Shown: positions 27,145-35,795 of the stretch, one piece after another
How positions within the stretch are numbered: position 1 is the first letter of the stretch
Layout: each line of letters begins with the position of its first letter
From: Bradyrhizobium sp. CB1015
Lineage (GTDB): Bacteria; Pseudomonadota; Alphaproteobacteria; Rhizobiales; Xanthobacteraceae
Length of the DNA stretch: 64,000 bases
Assembly (NCBI RefSeq): GCF_025200925.1
Contig: NZ_CP104174.1
Span: 5,704,001 to 5,768,000, forward strand
Reading direction: 5' to 3'
Made by a program: the position numbers and the translations under genes
Notes under the pieces: generated by a model
The model's input: the letters and a program-made list of their open reading frames with translations, nothing else
What the model was told of the DNA's origin: nothing
Database searches by the model: none

Positions 27145-28110
27145 ATGTTGTTCGACAACCTCGCTCCTTCCTCTGCGCTTCAACTGATCGGCTTTTCCGA
27201 TGTCGATACGTTTCGGCCGATCGAGACGATGGAGGATGCGAGGAGCATTCCGCTCGACATCCCGAACTTCGCGGCGGCCCGAGCCATCGTTTCCCTGCCG
27301 GCGTGCCGCATCATCATGATGAGATCTTTCGCGCGAATCCTCGACACCGCCTATCGCATGCCGGGCGGGATGGTGATCCTGTCGATGACCGACGATCTTC
27401 AGGCCAACTTCAAGGGCGTGGATCTGGACGTGCGCTTCTTCGCTGCCCTCCGCGGCAACGATGAGTGCCATTTCGTCGAGCCCCGGACCAATCATCACGC
27501 CATGATCATCTTCTCCCCCGGACTGAGAGACCGGGGCTGGTTCGACCGCGCCGACCATTTGCGCGTCCATGTGGCGAACCGGCCCGCCCTGCTCCACACG
27601 CGACAGCTCTTGCTCGATATCCTGCGCACCGCGTCAGTGCAGCCGCACCTGTTCGAGACGACCGAGGTTGCGGCCCATCTCCAGGAGGGCCTGCTGCTCG
27701 CACTCGACGATCTGTTTCGAATCGATTCGATGTTGGATCGGAGCGCCTCGGCCCAGGGCGAGCGGGCGATCAAGCTGGTGCAGCGCATCGACGACTATGT
27801 CGCGACCTATCCGACCGCTCCGATCTATACGGCCGATCTCGCCCGCGAGTTCGATGTCTCGATCCGTACACTCGGCGGCGCCGTCAGCAAGGTGCGAGGC
27901 ATGAGCCTGCACCAGTACATTCGCCTGAAGCGGCTGTGGGCGACCCGCGCCCGCCTGCTCAAGGGCGGGGGCGTCACCGTGGCCACCTGCGCACGTGCCC
28001 AGGGCTTCCATCATCTCGGCGAATTTGCTGCGGCCTACCGCGCGATCTTCCACGAGGCGCCCTCCGACACGCTGGCGCGCGGCCGGCAAAGCGGTGTCCC
28101 GGGAGGCTGA
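27145..28110 (+). CDS. AraC-family transcriptional regulator
   Basis: 321 aa. The N-terminal about 220 residues form an effector or dimerisation region without a recognised name (MLFDNLAPSSALQLIGFSDV; FARILDTAYRMPGGMVIL). The C-terminal about 100 residues hold the two helix-turn-helix motifs of AraC proteins: IYTADLAREFDVSIRTLGGA, then MSLHQYIRLKRLWATRARLL and VATCARAQGFHHLGEFAAAY (GFxxxxxFxxAY). A TTG at 27112 is an alternative start; ATG 27145 seems better. The target is not known; a transposon inserted right behind it removes downstream context. Confidence 0.85.
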   Translation: MLFDNLAPSSALQLIGFSDVDTFRPIETMEDARSIPLDIPNFAAARAIVSLPACRIIMMRSFARILDTAYRMPGGMVILSMTDDLQANFKGVDLDVRFFAALRGNDECHFVEPRTNHHAMIIFSPGLRDRGWFDRADHLRVHVANRPALLHTRQLLLDILRTASVQPHLFETTEVAAHLQEGLLLALDDLFRIDSMLDRSASAQGERAIKLVQRIDDYVATYPTAPIYTADLAREFDVSIRTLGGAVSKVRGMSLHQYIRLKRLWATRARLLKGGGVTVATCARAQGFHHLGEFAAAYRAIFHEAPSDTLARGRQSGVPGG

Positions 28111-28244
28111 TGGACGCTCGCCGCGGTAACCCGGCGGCGCCGCTTCAGAACATATATGGAACAATGAGCGGCCCGAGACATAGGTGACAACTCGTACCGG
28201 ACACATGGGTTACACTTTCCGCTTTTGTTCTGCGGGAGGTGTAG

Positions 28245-29450
28245 ATGCCGTGGAAAGCGAGTTCGGTAATGGAAGAGCGCCTGCGCTTTGTCGCCCGGCT
28301 TCTGGATGGGGAAGCCATGACCGCGGTGTGCCGGGAGTTCGGCATCTCCCGCAAGACCGGGTACAAGATTTTCTGCCGCTATAAGGAGCACGGGCTGGAG
28401 GCGTTGAGCGACCGCTCCAGGCGGCCGATACGCTATGCCAACCAGCTCCCGCAGCAGCTCGAGACCCTGATCGTCCGGCTGAAGAGCGAGAAGCCGCACT
28501 GGGGCGCCCGCAAGATCCGCGAACTGCTGGTGCGCCGGCTCGATGGCGAGGTCAGGGTTCCCGCCAAGAGCACCATTCATGCGGTGCTCGATCGCCACGG
28601 CCTGGTCAAGCGCGGCGGCGGGTCGCGCCACCGCGCGCGCGGCACGCCGCTGTCGCAGGGCACGCTTGCCAATGATCTGTGGTGTGTCGACTTCAAGGGC
28701 GAGTTCAGGCTCGGCAATGGCCAGTACTGTTACCCACTGACCGTCAGCGATCATGCCTCGCGCTTCCTGCTGCTCTGTGAAGCGCTGGACTCAACGCGCG
28801 AAGACCCTGCCATTACCGCCTTCGAGCGGCTGTTCCGCGAACGTGGTTTGCCGCTGGCCATCCGCTCCGACAATGGCGTGCCCTTTGCTAGTCCCAATGC
28901 CTTGTTCAACCTCTCGAAGCTATCGGTGTGGTGGCTCAGGCTCGGCATTGCGATCGAGCGGATCAAGCCCGGCCATCCACAACAGAACGGCCGTCATGAG
29001 CGCATGCATCTCACGCTCAAAAAGGAAGCGACTAGACCGCCTGGGTTCAACAGCCTGCAGCAGCAGGATCGCTTTGACCGCTTCCTGCACGAGTTCAATG
29101 CCGAACGTCCCCACGAGGCGCTCGACATGAAGTGCCCTGCCGAGCTCTACACCGCGTCAGCGCGCCACTACGATGGCCTGCCCGAACTGTCCTATCCCTT
29201 CCACGATCGCGACGTCGTCATCACATCCTGCGGCCGCCTTTGCCTGCATCGCAAGAAAATCAACATCTCCATCGTGCTGGCCGGCCAGAAGCTCGGTATC
29301 AAGGAAGTCGACGACGGCATTTGGCTCGTCAGCTTCATGCACTACGACCTGGGATACTTCGACCTTGAGCAAAAGACCTTGCAACCCCTCGACAACCCGT
29401 TCGGCCCGAGGCCTGTCACCGATGTCTCCGGTACGACATCATCGCCCTGA
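28245..29450 (+). CDS. IS481-family transposase
   Basis: 401 aa, full length. N-terminal helix-turn-helix (AVCREFGISRKTGYKIFCRY) is followed by the DDE core with DLWCVDFKGEF (first D), RSDNGVPFASP (second D) and IERIKPGHPQQNGRHERMHL (catalytic E in the NGRHE motif). ATG 28245 has TGCGGGAGGTG upstream. The reading frame is undamaged, in contrast to the other three transposase genes in the window, so this copy could still be mobile. Confidence 0.92.
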   Translation: MPWKASSVMEERLRFVARLLDGEAMTAVCREFGISRKTGYKIFCRYKEHGLEALSDRSRRPIRYANQLPQQLETLIVRLKSEKPHWGARKIRELLVRRLDGEVRVPAKSTIHAVLDRHGLVKRGGGSRHRARGTPLSQGTLANDLWCVDFKGEFRLGNGQYCYPLTVSDHASRFLLLCEALDSTREDPAITAFERLFRERGLPLAIRSDNGVPFASPNALFNLSKLSVWWLRLGIAIERIKPGHPQQNGRHERMHLTLKKEATRPPGFNSLQQQDRFDRFLHEFNAERPHEALDMKCPAELYTASARHYDGLPELSYPFHDRDVVITSCGRLCLHRKKINISIVLAGQKLGIKEVDDGIWLVSFMHYDLGYFDLEQKTLQPLDNPFGPRPVTDVSGTTSSP

Positions 29451-29673
29451 CTGAGATAGGCACTCTTGCTCGTTCTTGGCATGGCAGCCCCCTTGCATGG
29501 CCGCACCGAGCGGTCAACCCCCGAAGCCCGCCAGGGGCGCGCCCCTTGGGCGCGCGGGGTTGACGGCGAATGTGCGGGCCGAGCAATAATGGGCGGCGCC
29601 ATGAGTGCGCGGAGTACCTGCAACCCTCGACAACCCGTTCGGCACGAGGTTGTTACCCATGTCTCAGGTACGG
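29381..29673. repeat. Duplicated right-terminal sequence of the IS481 element
   Basis: The segment 29381-29436 (CAACCCCTCGACAACCCGTT and following) is repeated with few changes at 29620-29673, about 239 bases further on, so the transposase 3' end resembles the IS terminus. The intervening 183 bases contain a long imperfect hairpin whose outer arms are GTCAACCCC and GGGGTTGAC. Confidence 0.65.
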
Positions 29674-29711
29674 TCTGTTACCTATGTGTCCGGGCTGGAC
29701 ACAAAGACGAT

Positions 29712-29788
29712 TGGCGCGCTCGGAAGGATTCGAACCTCCGACCCTCGGAATCGAAATCCGATGCTCTATCCAGCTGAGCTACGAGCGC
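29712..29788 (-). tRNA. tRNA-Arg (anticodon TCG)
   Basis: 77 bases including an encoded CCA. The acceptor arms GCGCTCG and CGAGCGC pair perfectly; the D-arm GAGC, the anticodon stem TCGGA/TCCGA around loop TTTCGAT (anticodon TCG, reading CGA), and the T-arm GGTTCGAATCC are all present. Open frames across it on the other strand are spurious. An IS481 element is inserted just beyond its 3' end. Confidence 0.95.
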
Positions 29789-29938
29789 CCTGACCCGGGT
29801 AGCGGGCCACCGAAATCCGCCGGCCGGCACTGGCGACGAGCCAGCACACCCGACGGCGTTCGGATCGGTTCGAATTAGCAGAGAGGCCGGCCAATAAAAA
29901 GCCCTTCCCACCTCGGTCGAGGCGGGCCGAAGGCGCCG

Positions 29939-30457
29939 TTACCAGGTCGTGTTGAAGAGGCCGAAATGCGGCTGCTGCGCGACCAGCAGCATGGGACGGC
30001 CGGGCTGCGGCGCCGGATGCGTCCTGACGATCTTGCGCTTGGGCTGAGCCTGCACCGGAGAAGCTTGAGCCTGGGAAGTCTGGGACTGAGCGGCCTCGGA
30101 CGTTCTGGCCGCGGCGGTCCCGGCCCTCGGCGCCGGCGCGAACTGGGCGAAGGTCTCGCGTACCCGCGTCTTGGCCGACATCTCGGCCAAAGCCGGCGAC
30201 AGGCTCTCCTGTACCGGCGGCTGGGGAGCCGCAACCGCGGCGGTCTGCACCGCGGGTGCGGCAATCGTCGGCTGGCTGGTGTCGAGGACGACGCGCTCAG
30301 GCAGATGACGATCGGACCGGATCCGGATCAGCGGCTGGTCGTTGCCTGCGGTCGCGACCGCATGCGCTACGGGCGGCGCCGGGAAAACGAAATCCGCCGC
30401 GAACAGCAGTGCGAGCAAAGCTCCACCGACAAAAATGAAATACCTAAAGATGGGCAT
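29939..30457 (-). CDS. Membrane-anchored hypothetical protein, Ala/Gln/Pro-rich
   Basis: 172 aa. One N-terminal membrane segment (FRYFIFVGGALLALLFAADFVF) anchors a periplasmic region that is largely disordered in composition (Ala, Gln, Pro, Ser rich, e.g. SEAAQSQTSQAQASPVQAQP) and ends KRKIVRTHPAPQPGRPMLLV with a short aromatic tail. I recognise no function. Similar one-pass proteins are frequent in bradyrhizobia. It lies just downstream of the tRNA on the same strand. Confidence 0.6.
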   Translation of the reverse strand: MPIFRYFIFVGGALLALLFAADFVFPAPPVAHAVATAGNDQPLIRIRSDRHLPERVVLDTSQPTIAAPAVQTAAVAAPQPPVQESLSPALAEMSAKTRVRETFAQFAPAPRAGTAAARTSEAAQSQTSQAQASPVQAQPKRKIVRTHPAPQPGRPMLLVAQQPHFGLFNTTW

Positions 30458-30618
30458 TGGCCGCGCTCCGCCCCCCGCATCCCCGCGTGGGCTCTCTTCG
30501 CCTCAACAGGCGATCTTCCAATTGGTTCCTGGCCCAGCCGTTCGGTTCAAATGGTGATGCACGGTTTTTGGCGAAGGACCACAGAAGGTAACTTTTCAGC
30601 TACCGGAACACGCCGTCT

Positions 30619-31191
30619 TCAAGCGCGGCGGGCTGCAACCAGCGAACATTTTGCCTGATCGGCATTCACGTTGACGAAGCCGATTGGGACAAGCACAAAG
30701 GTCTTGCGGCTCTTCATGCTGACCGGGTCCGCCAGCACGCGGCTGCGGTCGGTCAGATGAGTGCCGTCTCGCCGCGTGAAAGCGCAGACGATCTCGACGT
30801 CTTTTACGGCATAGTCGTTGTCGTTTCGCAGCGTAAACGTCATCAGGGCCTTGGAGCCGAGGCCGCCGCGACGCCACGTCTGTGATGAAATCCTGAGACG
30901 ACCAAGTTCCGCTGTGGCCGGCGTCTGAGCTTCGGACGCCGGCGAGGCTATTGCCGACGCGTCGCCGGAGGCAGGCGCTTCAACAGCCGCGAGCTCCGCC
31001 CTGACCGGCTCAGCACTGTTGCCCTTGGAAAGAGGCAACAGCATCCAGATGCCGCAGCCGACGATGATTGCCGCCAGCAGCCACAAAAGGCTTCGGCCAA
31101 ATGAGACGCTGGCAATCGTCACGGCCCGCGCCAGTCGTTCGCCGCTGCCGGCGAAGCGCCCCAACCCGGTTCGGTCGATCTTGGCGTTCAT
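30619..31191 (-). CDS. Membrane-anchored hypothetical protein with C-terminal beta domain
   Basis: 190 aa. A single membrane segment (SLLWLLAAIIVGCGIWMLLPL) follows a 30-residue cytoplasmic N-terminus. The periplasmic part has an Ala/Ser/Pro-rich linker and then a folded-looking domain (LRISSQTWRRGGLGSKALMT, TFTLRNDNDYAVKDVEIVCA) with two Cys (VCAF, AKCSLV). The domain resembles small immunoglobulin-like beta domains of unknown role. It may be transcribed with the gene at 29939-30457, 161 bases downstream. Confidence 0.6.
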   Translation of the reverse strand: MNAKIDRTGLGRFAGSGERLARAVTIASVSFGRSLLWLLAAIIVGCGIWMLLPLSKGNSAEPVRAELAAVEAPASGDASAIASPASEAQTPATAELGRLRISSQTWRRGGLGSKALMTFTLRNDNDYAVKDVEIVCAFTRRDGTHLTDRSRVLADPVSMKSRKTFVLVPIGFVNVNADQAKCSLVAARRA

Positions 31192-31368
31192 GGATGCACA
31201 CCAATCTGTGGCCGCAGCACCAAAATGGACTCGCCCACAGCTTACCTTAATCCGGCCAACGAACTAAGGTTCCCGCGCATTACGCGAGTCGGCAAGGGCG
31301 GTGGCGACCGCCGGCCGAGGCCGCCAACATGCGCCGTAACATCGAAAAGAGCCGTTGGAGACTATGAA

Positions 31369-31755
31369 ATGCCAGTCGCCGTCACTTGGGATCACGTCCA
31401 TCTGCGCAGCCCCGATCCGGAGGTCACGGCGGCTTGGCTGCGGGACATCCTTGGTGGCGAGATCGTGCACGCGCCAGGACGGATCGACGTCAATCTCGGC
31501 GGCGCCAGAATCTTCATCTCGCCGCTCGAGGGCGAGGACGCGGTCAACCCGCCGCCTCCGCACCCGCATCAGGGTCTCGACCATTTCGGCTTGACGGTGA
31601 AGGACATCGACGCCGTCGCGGCCGAGATCAAGGCCAAAGGCGTCACCTTCACGCGCGAGCCGACGACCATCCGGCCCGGCGTACGCATCTGCTTCATCCG
31701 CGGGCCCGAAGGCATCTCGATCGAGCTGCTCGAGCGCGACAAGAAATACACCTGA
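31369..31755 (+). CDS. VOC (glyoxalase/bleomycin-resistance) family protein
   Basis: 128 aa, one VOC module. Metal-site residues appear as DHVHL near residue 8 (His), the second DHFGL (GLDHFGLTVKDIDAV, His near 70) and the C-terminal IELLER (Glu), with GPEGISIELLE as typical closing strand. Start ATG 31369 has GGAG about 10 bases upstream and removes a non-coding 48-residue extension. The substrate is unknown; several dioxygenase or lyase activities occur in this family. Confidence 0.85.
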   Translation: MPVAVTWDHVHLRSPDPEVTAAWLRDILGGEIVHAPGRIDVNLGGARIFISPLEGEDAVNPPPPHPHQGLDHFGLTVKDIDAVAAEIKAKGVTFTREPTTIRPGVRICFIRGPEGISIELLERDKKYT

Positions 31756-31815
31756 CGCGACGCGGCGCCGGCCGGCTCAGGCATCCGAGCCGGGCGACGA
31801 CGTCACGTCCGAAGC

Positions 31816-32313
31816 CTAAGTCATGCTACCGGGCATAAAGCAACGGATGGTGACGCCCATGTAGCCGTAGATCGGCCAGACCATGGTGCGTCCCACCCGG
31901 TTCGGCTCCGAGATCACGGCCTCCTCGGGCACGTCGACCCAGACGAGCTCCTGTTGCTGGCCATCGAGCGCATAGCCATAGCGCGGGACGCGGACGCGAT
32001 AATGCCCGTCCTTGCTGTCCCAGTCGGAGTCCGAGAGCGCCGAACCGTCGGCGTCGGAGCAGCAAGGCCCCTTGCCGCTGCGCAGACTGTCGAACCAGGA
32101 CTTCAATTCGGGATTGGTGTTGGCAAACTGCCCGCGGTCGCGCGCGTGCCCCGAGGAGGCTGCGAGCGCGATCAAAGCCAAGGCGCACGCCAGCCTCGTC
32201 GGGTTTCGCCGGCGTATCGCATTGCCAATCCGCCGTTGTTCGCTTTTGCAATTCGTGGGACGCACACTGTACAGACGCGGCTCATCGCCGCCGGAATCGA
32301 TCCAGTTGGTCAC
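31816..32313 (-). CDS. Secreted hypothetical protein with GPCCSDADG motif
   Basis: 165 aa. A basic N-terminus leads into a signal-like segment (TRLACALALIALAASSGHA) and a mature domain of about 105 residues with the conserved-looking KGPCCSDADGSALSDSDWDS and a VPEEAVISEPNRVGRTMVWP stretch. Cys-Cys plus a late Cys (IRCFMPGS) may form disulfides. This family is common in bradyrhizobia and unnamed as far as I know. The real start may be downstream of the annotated ATG, closer to the signal segment. Confidence 0.65.
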   Translation of the reverse strand: MTNWIDSGGDEPRLYSVRPTNCKSEQRRIGNAIRRRNPTRLACALALIALAASSGHARDRGQFANTNPELKSWFDSLRSGKGPCCSDADGSALSDSDWDSKDGHYRVRVPRYGYALDGQQQELVWVDVPEEAVISEPNRVGRTMVWPIYGYMGVTIRCFMPGSMT

Positions 32314-32567
32314 GTTCGTCTTGCTCCAGCACCCCGCGGCCAGTGCAACAATGGTTATGCATTTCGCGGGCCAACTCTGATTCGCAACGTTAGGCCTCGC
32401 CTCACCATCAGAGCGTCATGACGGTGTCACGGACAAGCCGGGACAACTACGGCTCACAGGTCGGCGCGCCGACCGGCAAACTGCCGCGTTGCGCGAGAGG
32501 ATGGGCTTTGGCATAAAAGCCGGACCGGTTACGCCATTGGGCGATGGTGGCCGGCCTACGGGACGTT

Positions 32568-32921
32568 ATGAAGAACGGCCTCTATTCAATTCACGTGACC
32601 CTGCTCGATGGCCGAGTCGGCAAGGGCAGCGGCGTGATTCTCTTCCGCGACGGCAAGATTCTCGGCGGTGATGCCTACCTCTATTACATCGGCAGCTACA
32701 CGGCGAAGGACAACAACACCTTCAAAGGCGAGGTGCTGGTGCAACGGCACACCTCGCCTCGGGGCGATGATAATCCGCTGTTCGGCGGCCCTGCCCCGGT
32801 CGGCATCGGCGTCAGTGGCACCTACACCGACACGCGCGCGGAGATGACGGGCACAGCGCTGGTCGGCAAGGCCAGCCTGATTTTCGGCGCCACCCTGCAC
32901 AAGCTTGCGGACGTCGAATAG
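32568..32921 (+). CDS. GrlR-like regulatory protein
   Basis: 117 aa, an all-beta protein of the family of GrlR, a negative regulator of type III secretion in enteropathogenic E. coli. The signature reads MKNGLYSIHVTLLDGRVGKG followed by GVILFRDGKILGGD and YYIGSY. Outside pathogens these proteins occur widely with unknown targets. No GrlA-like or type III secretion genes are nearby. ATG 32568 is chosen over the in-frame ATG at 32544 because the family starts with NGLY. Its stop abuts the stop of the convergent kinase gene. Confidence 0.75.
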   Translation: MKNGLYSIHVTLLDGRVGKGSGVILFRDGKILGGDAYLYYIGSYTAKDNNTFKGEVLVQRHTSPRGDDNPLFGGPAPVGIGVSGTYTDTRAEMTGTALVGKASLIFGATLHKLADVE

Positions 32922-35609
32922 CTATTCCGCGGCCTGTTCGAGCGGCGCCACTCGAGGCAAAATCATCTGGATGCGCGTGCCGCCACCCGGCTCGGAATCG
33001 AGATCGAGCCGGCCGCCGAGCCGGTTGGTGACGATGCTGTAGACGATGTGCAGCCCGAGGCCGGTGCCGCCCTGGTCGCGCCGCGTCGTGAAAAACGGAT
33101 CGAAGGCGCGGCGGCGGACGTCGAGCGACATGCCGCAGCCATTGTCGGAGAAGATGATCTCGACGTTGTCCTTGCCGGACTCGCGCACCTGGATCTCGAT
33201 CGTCCCGGGCCTTCCGTCCGGGAAGGCGTGCGCCACCGAATTCAGGAACAGATTGGTCAGCACCTGGCCGTACGGGCCGGGATAGCTGTTCATGGTCAGG
33301 TCCGGCTGACACTCGACGTTGAGCGTCAGATTGTGCTTACGCAGCCCCGGCCGCAGGCTCATCACCACCTGCTCGGTGAGGTCGCCGAGATCGAAGGTAC
33401 GCTGATCCGAATAGTTGCGGTCGGCGGCGACCTGCTTGAACGACTGGATCAGCTCGGCCGCGCGATTGAGATTGGAGACGAGCTGCGAGGACGCATCGCG
33501 GCTGGTGTTGAGGAAGTCGTTGAGCGTGGAGCGGCGCAATTCGCCGCGCTCGACTTCGGCGGTGAACATCGCGGTCTTGCGCTCCAGCGCGGAGGCGACG
33601 GTGAGGCTGATGCCGACGGGATTGTTGACCTCGTGGGCGACACCGGCGACCAGGCGCCCGAGCGCGGCCAGCTTCTCGGCCTCGATCAGCGAGGCCTGGG
33701 TCTCGCGCAGATTGCGCAACGCGGTTTCGGCGGCTTCCTTGGCCTTGCGCATCTCCTGCTCGCCGCGCTTGCGCTCGCCGATATCGAGCGCAACGGTCAC
33801 GATCCGCTCGATCTCGCCCTCGGGGTCGAGCAGCGGCAACTTGTTGACCAGCCATTGCCGCATGTTGCCGGAGGCGTCCTGATACTCCTCCTCGTAAAAG
33901 CCGAGACCTTTTCGAAGCTTGAGCACCCGCTTGTCGCTCTCGTCGGACTTTGCCGCGCCATAGCGCGACATCAGGTCGGCCGTGGTACGGCCGAGCGCCT
34001 CGCCGGGCTCGATGCCGAAAATGCCGGCCATGTAGCGGTTCATCAGCACGTAGCGCAGATTGCGATCCTTGACGTTGATCACCGCGGGTACGGTGTCGAT
34101 GACCTGCTGGAGCAGGCGCCGGCCTTCGGCAATGGCCTCCTCCGCCCGCTTCTGGTCGGTGATGTCGCGCAGCGTGCCCTCGTAGCGGACGATGTTGCCG
34201 TGCTCGTCTCGCACGCCCGTGGCGCTGTCGGAGAGCCAGAGGATGTCGCCGCTGCGCTGGCGCACCTGATACTCGAACTCGCGCACCATGCCGTCGCGCG
34301 CCATCAGCCGCTGGTATTCGGCGCGCGCCTCGGGATGGACGTAGATGGTGTGGGCGATGTCGCTGATGCTGTCGATCAGCTGCTGGGGGCTGTCATAGCC
34401 CATCATGCGCGCCAGCGCCGGATTGGCATTGAGGAGGTCGCCGGCCGGCGTCGTCACATAGATGCCGTCGATGGAGCCTTCGAACAGTTTTCGGTAGCTC
34501 TCCTCGGCGAGGCGCTGCTCGGTGAGCGCGCGCACCGCCGCCTCGCGCGCGGTGTCGGCCTCCTCCAGCGCGCGGCGAAACACTTCGGCCGCCCGCGCAA
34601 TGTCGCCGATCTCGTTGTCGAGGTCGGCGGACGGAATCGACGTGTCCTTCCGGCCGGCGGCAAGCGCGCGAATGGATCGCGCGATCTGAGCGAGCGGACG
34701 CACCGTCCTGCGCACCACGAACCACGCAGCCCCGATGCCGATGAGCACGCCGACGGTGCCGAGCACGATGCTCTGCCACCGCGCTTCGGTCAGCGTCCGG
34801 GCGAAGTCCCGCGACAGCACGTGGCCGCGCCGGGAGCTGACCTCACGCAGCAATTCGGTGACGCGGCCGATCAGCCGGCCTTCCGTTCCCAGCACCTCGC
34901 GATCGATGTCGGCGATCTGCCGCTCGCGGACGGCGACGGCCATGATGGCCTCGGCATAGTCGTTCACCGCCGACTTCAGCTTGGCATCGCCGATATCGAG
35001 CGCCCGCATTCCCTGTGCGGCCTGCTCAGCCGCGGACGGGTTGCGCGCGAGCAATCCGAGCGCGATCCGGCTCTGCGCCTCGGACAGGCGGGATGCCAGC
35101 TCGCGGTCCGCGGCGCCTGCGACGGCTGCGTCGAATTGTTCGCGCAGCGGCGGCAGTCCGGCGAGCAGCTGGGCGCGGCGGTCGATCAGGGTGGAGATCC
35201 GCTCGAGACCGGTGCGATAGGTCGCAAGCCGCTCGGTGACCCCGTCGATCATGTCCTGCTGCTCGGGCGCGAGCTCGATGCGGGTTTTCTTCAGGATGTC
35301 GCTGAGCGTCGAGGCCGCCTCGCCGACCTGCTGGAACTGGATGCCGGCCCCGGGATCCGTGACGAAGTCGCGCGCGGCAAGGCGCAATTCATTCATGCGG
35401 CGATCGATGTCCTCGGCGAGGTCGCCGACGCTCTGCAGCCGCTGCAGCTCGGCGAAGGTCGTATCGATGTGCCGGATCGCGATCACGCTCGCCGTCGAGG
35501 TGACGATGATCACCGCCAGCACCAACAGGAAGCTGCCGAAGGTGAGCTGGCCGATGGAGAGCGAGAAGGTTCGCCTTTTCTCAGGGGGCGGCGTCAATTC
35601 GGCGGACAT
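32922..35609 (-). CDS. PAS-domain hybrid-free sensor histidine kinase
   Basis: 895 aa. Parts in order: N-terminal membrane segment (LTFGSFLLVLAVIIVTSTAS), long periplasmic four-helix sensor region (about 50-275), second membrane segment (VLGTVGVLIGIGAAWFVV), HAMP (RRTVRPLAQIARSIRAL), two PAS/PAC repeats (KLFEGSIDGIYVTTPAGDLL; VPAVINVKDRNLRYVLMNRY), then a coiled coil, the dimerisation box with the phosphorylated His659 (LVAGVAHEVNNPVGI) and the ATPase domain (NSVAHAFPDG, SDNGCGM, GGTGLGL). It ends after PRVAPLEQAAE without a receiver domain. No response regulator is adjacent, so partner unknown. Confidence 0.93.
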   Translation of the reverse strand: MSAELTPPPEKRRTFSLSIGQLTFGSFLLVLAVIIVTSTASVIAIRHIDTTFAELQRLQSVGDLAEDIDRRMNELRLAARDFVTDPGAGIQFQQVGEAASTLSDILKKTRIELAPEQQDMIDGVTERLATYRTGLERISTLIDRRAQLLAGLPPLREQFDAAVAGAADRELASRLSEAQSRIALGLLARNPSAAEQAAQGMRALDIGDAKLKSAVNDYAEAIMAVAVRERQIADIDREVLGTEGRLIGRVTELLREVSSRRGHVLSRDFARTLTEARWQSIVLGTVGVLIGIGAAWFVVRRTVRPLAQIARSIRALAAGRKDTSIPSADLDNEIGDIARAAEVFRRALEEADTAREAAVRALTEQRLAEESYRKLFEGSIDGIYVTTPAGDLLNANPALARMMGYDSPQQLIDSISDIAHTIYVHPEARAEYQRLMARDGMVREFEYQVRQRSGDILWLSDSATGVRDEHGNIVRYEGTLRDITDQKRAEEAIAEGRRLLQQVIDTVPAVINVKDRNLRYVLMNRYMAGIFGIEPGEALGRTTADLMSRYGAAKSDESDKRVLKLRKGLGFYEEEYQDASGNMRQWLVNKLPLLDPEGEIERIVTVALDIGERKRGEQEMRKAKEAAETALRNLRETQASLIEAEKLAALGRLVAGVAHEVNNPVGISLTVASALERKTAMFTAEVERGELRRSTLNDFLNTSRDASSQLVSNLNRAAELIQSFKQVAADRNYSDQRTFDLGDLTEQVVMSLRPGLRKHNLTLNVECQPDLTMNSYPGPYGQVLTNLFLNSVAHAFPDGRPGTIEIQVRESGKDNVEIIFSDNGCGMSLDVRRRAFDPFFTTRRDQGGTGLGLHIVYSIVTNRLGGRLDLDSEPGGGTRIQMILPRVAPLEQAAE

Positions 35610-35795
35610 TGGTGGTTTGAGGACCGGACTGCTGGAGGTCCAATATACGACGTATTGCTGCCCGGGGGGAACATGCCTCGGGTCGCGGAATATCGTTAAT
35701 ATCGGTACCTGCCGCCCCGCTCAGGTTTACGCCAGTTTGACGCCGGCGGCCCTGCGGGCCGGGATCGTCAATACTTCGTCCAGTGTCGAAGTGTA
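35610..35795. other. Intergenic region upstream of the kinase
   Basis: Holds the kinase promoter region, with AATATACGACGTATT (an imperfect palindrome near 35641) and AATATCGTTAATATCGG near 35689. No gene seen. Confidence 0.3.

Larger units (their letters stand above)
28171..29695 (+). mobile_element. IS481-family insertion sequence
   Basis: Flanked by imperfect inverted repeats of about 45 bases, 28171-28214 and 29651-29695, each containing two related boxes (ACATAGGT-type and ACATGGGT-type). It encodes one intact transposase. The right end lies 17 bases from the 3' end of tRNA-Arg. The last part (29437-29619) appears to be an extra segment between two copies of the right-terminal sequence. 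Confidence 0.8.

Noticed and set aside
29466..29878. Plus-strand open frames across the tRNA-Arg gene (e.g. reading RIRTSDPRNRNPM)
   Set aside because: These come from translating the complement of a tRNA gene and IS end; the tRNA structure is unambiguous.
33048..35699. 883-residue open frame on the plus strand
   Set aside because: Antisense to the sensor kinase; its composition is that of the reverse complement of a kinase gene.
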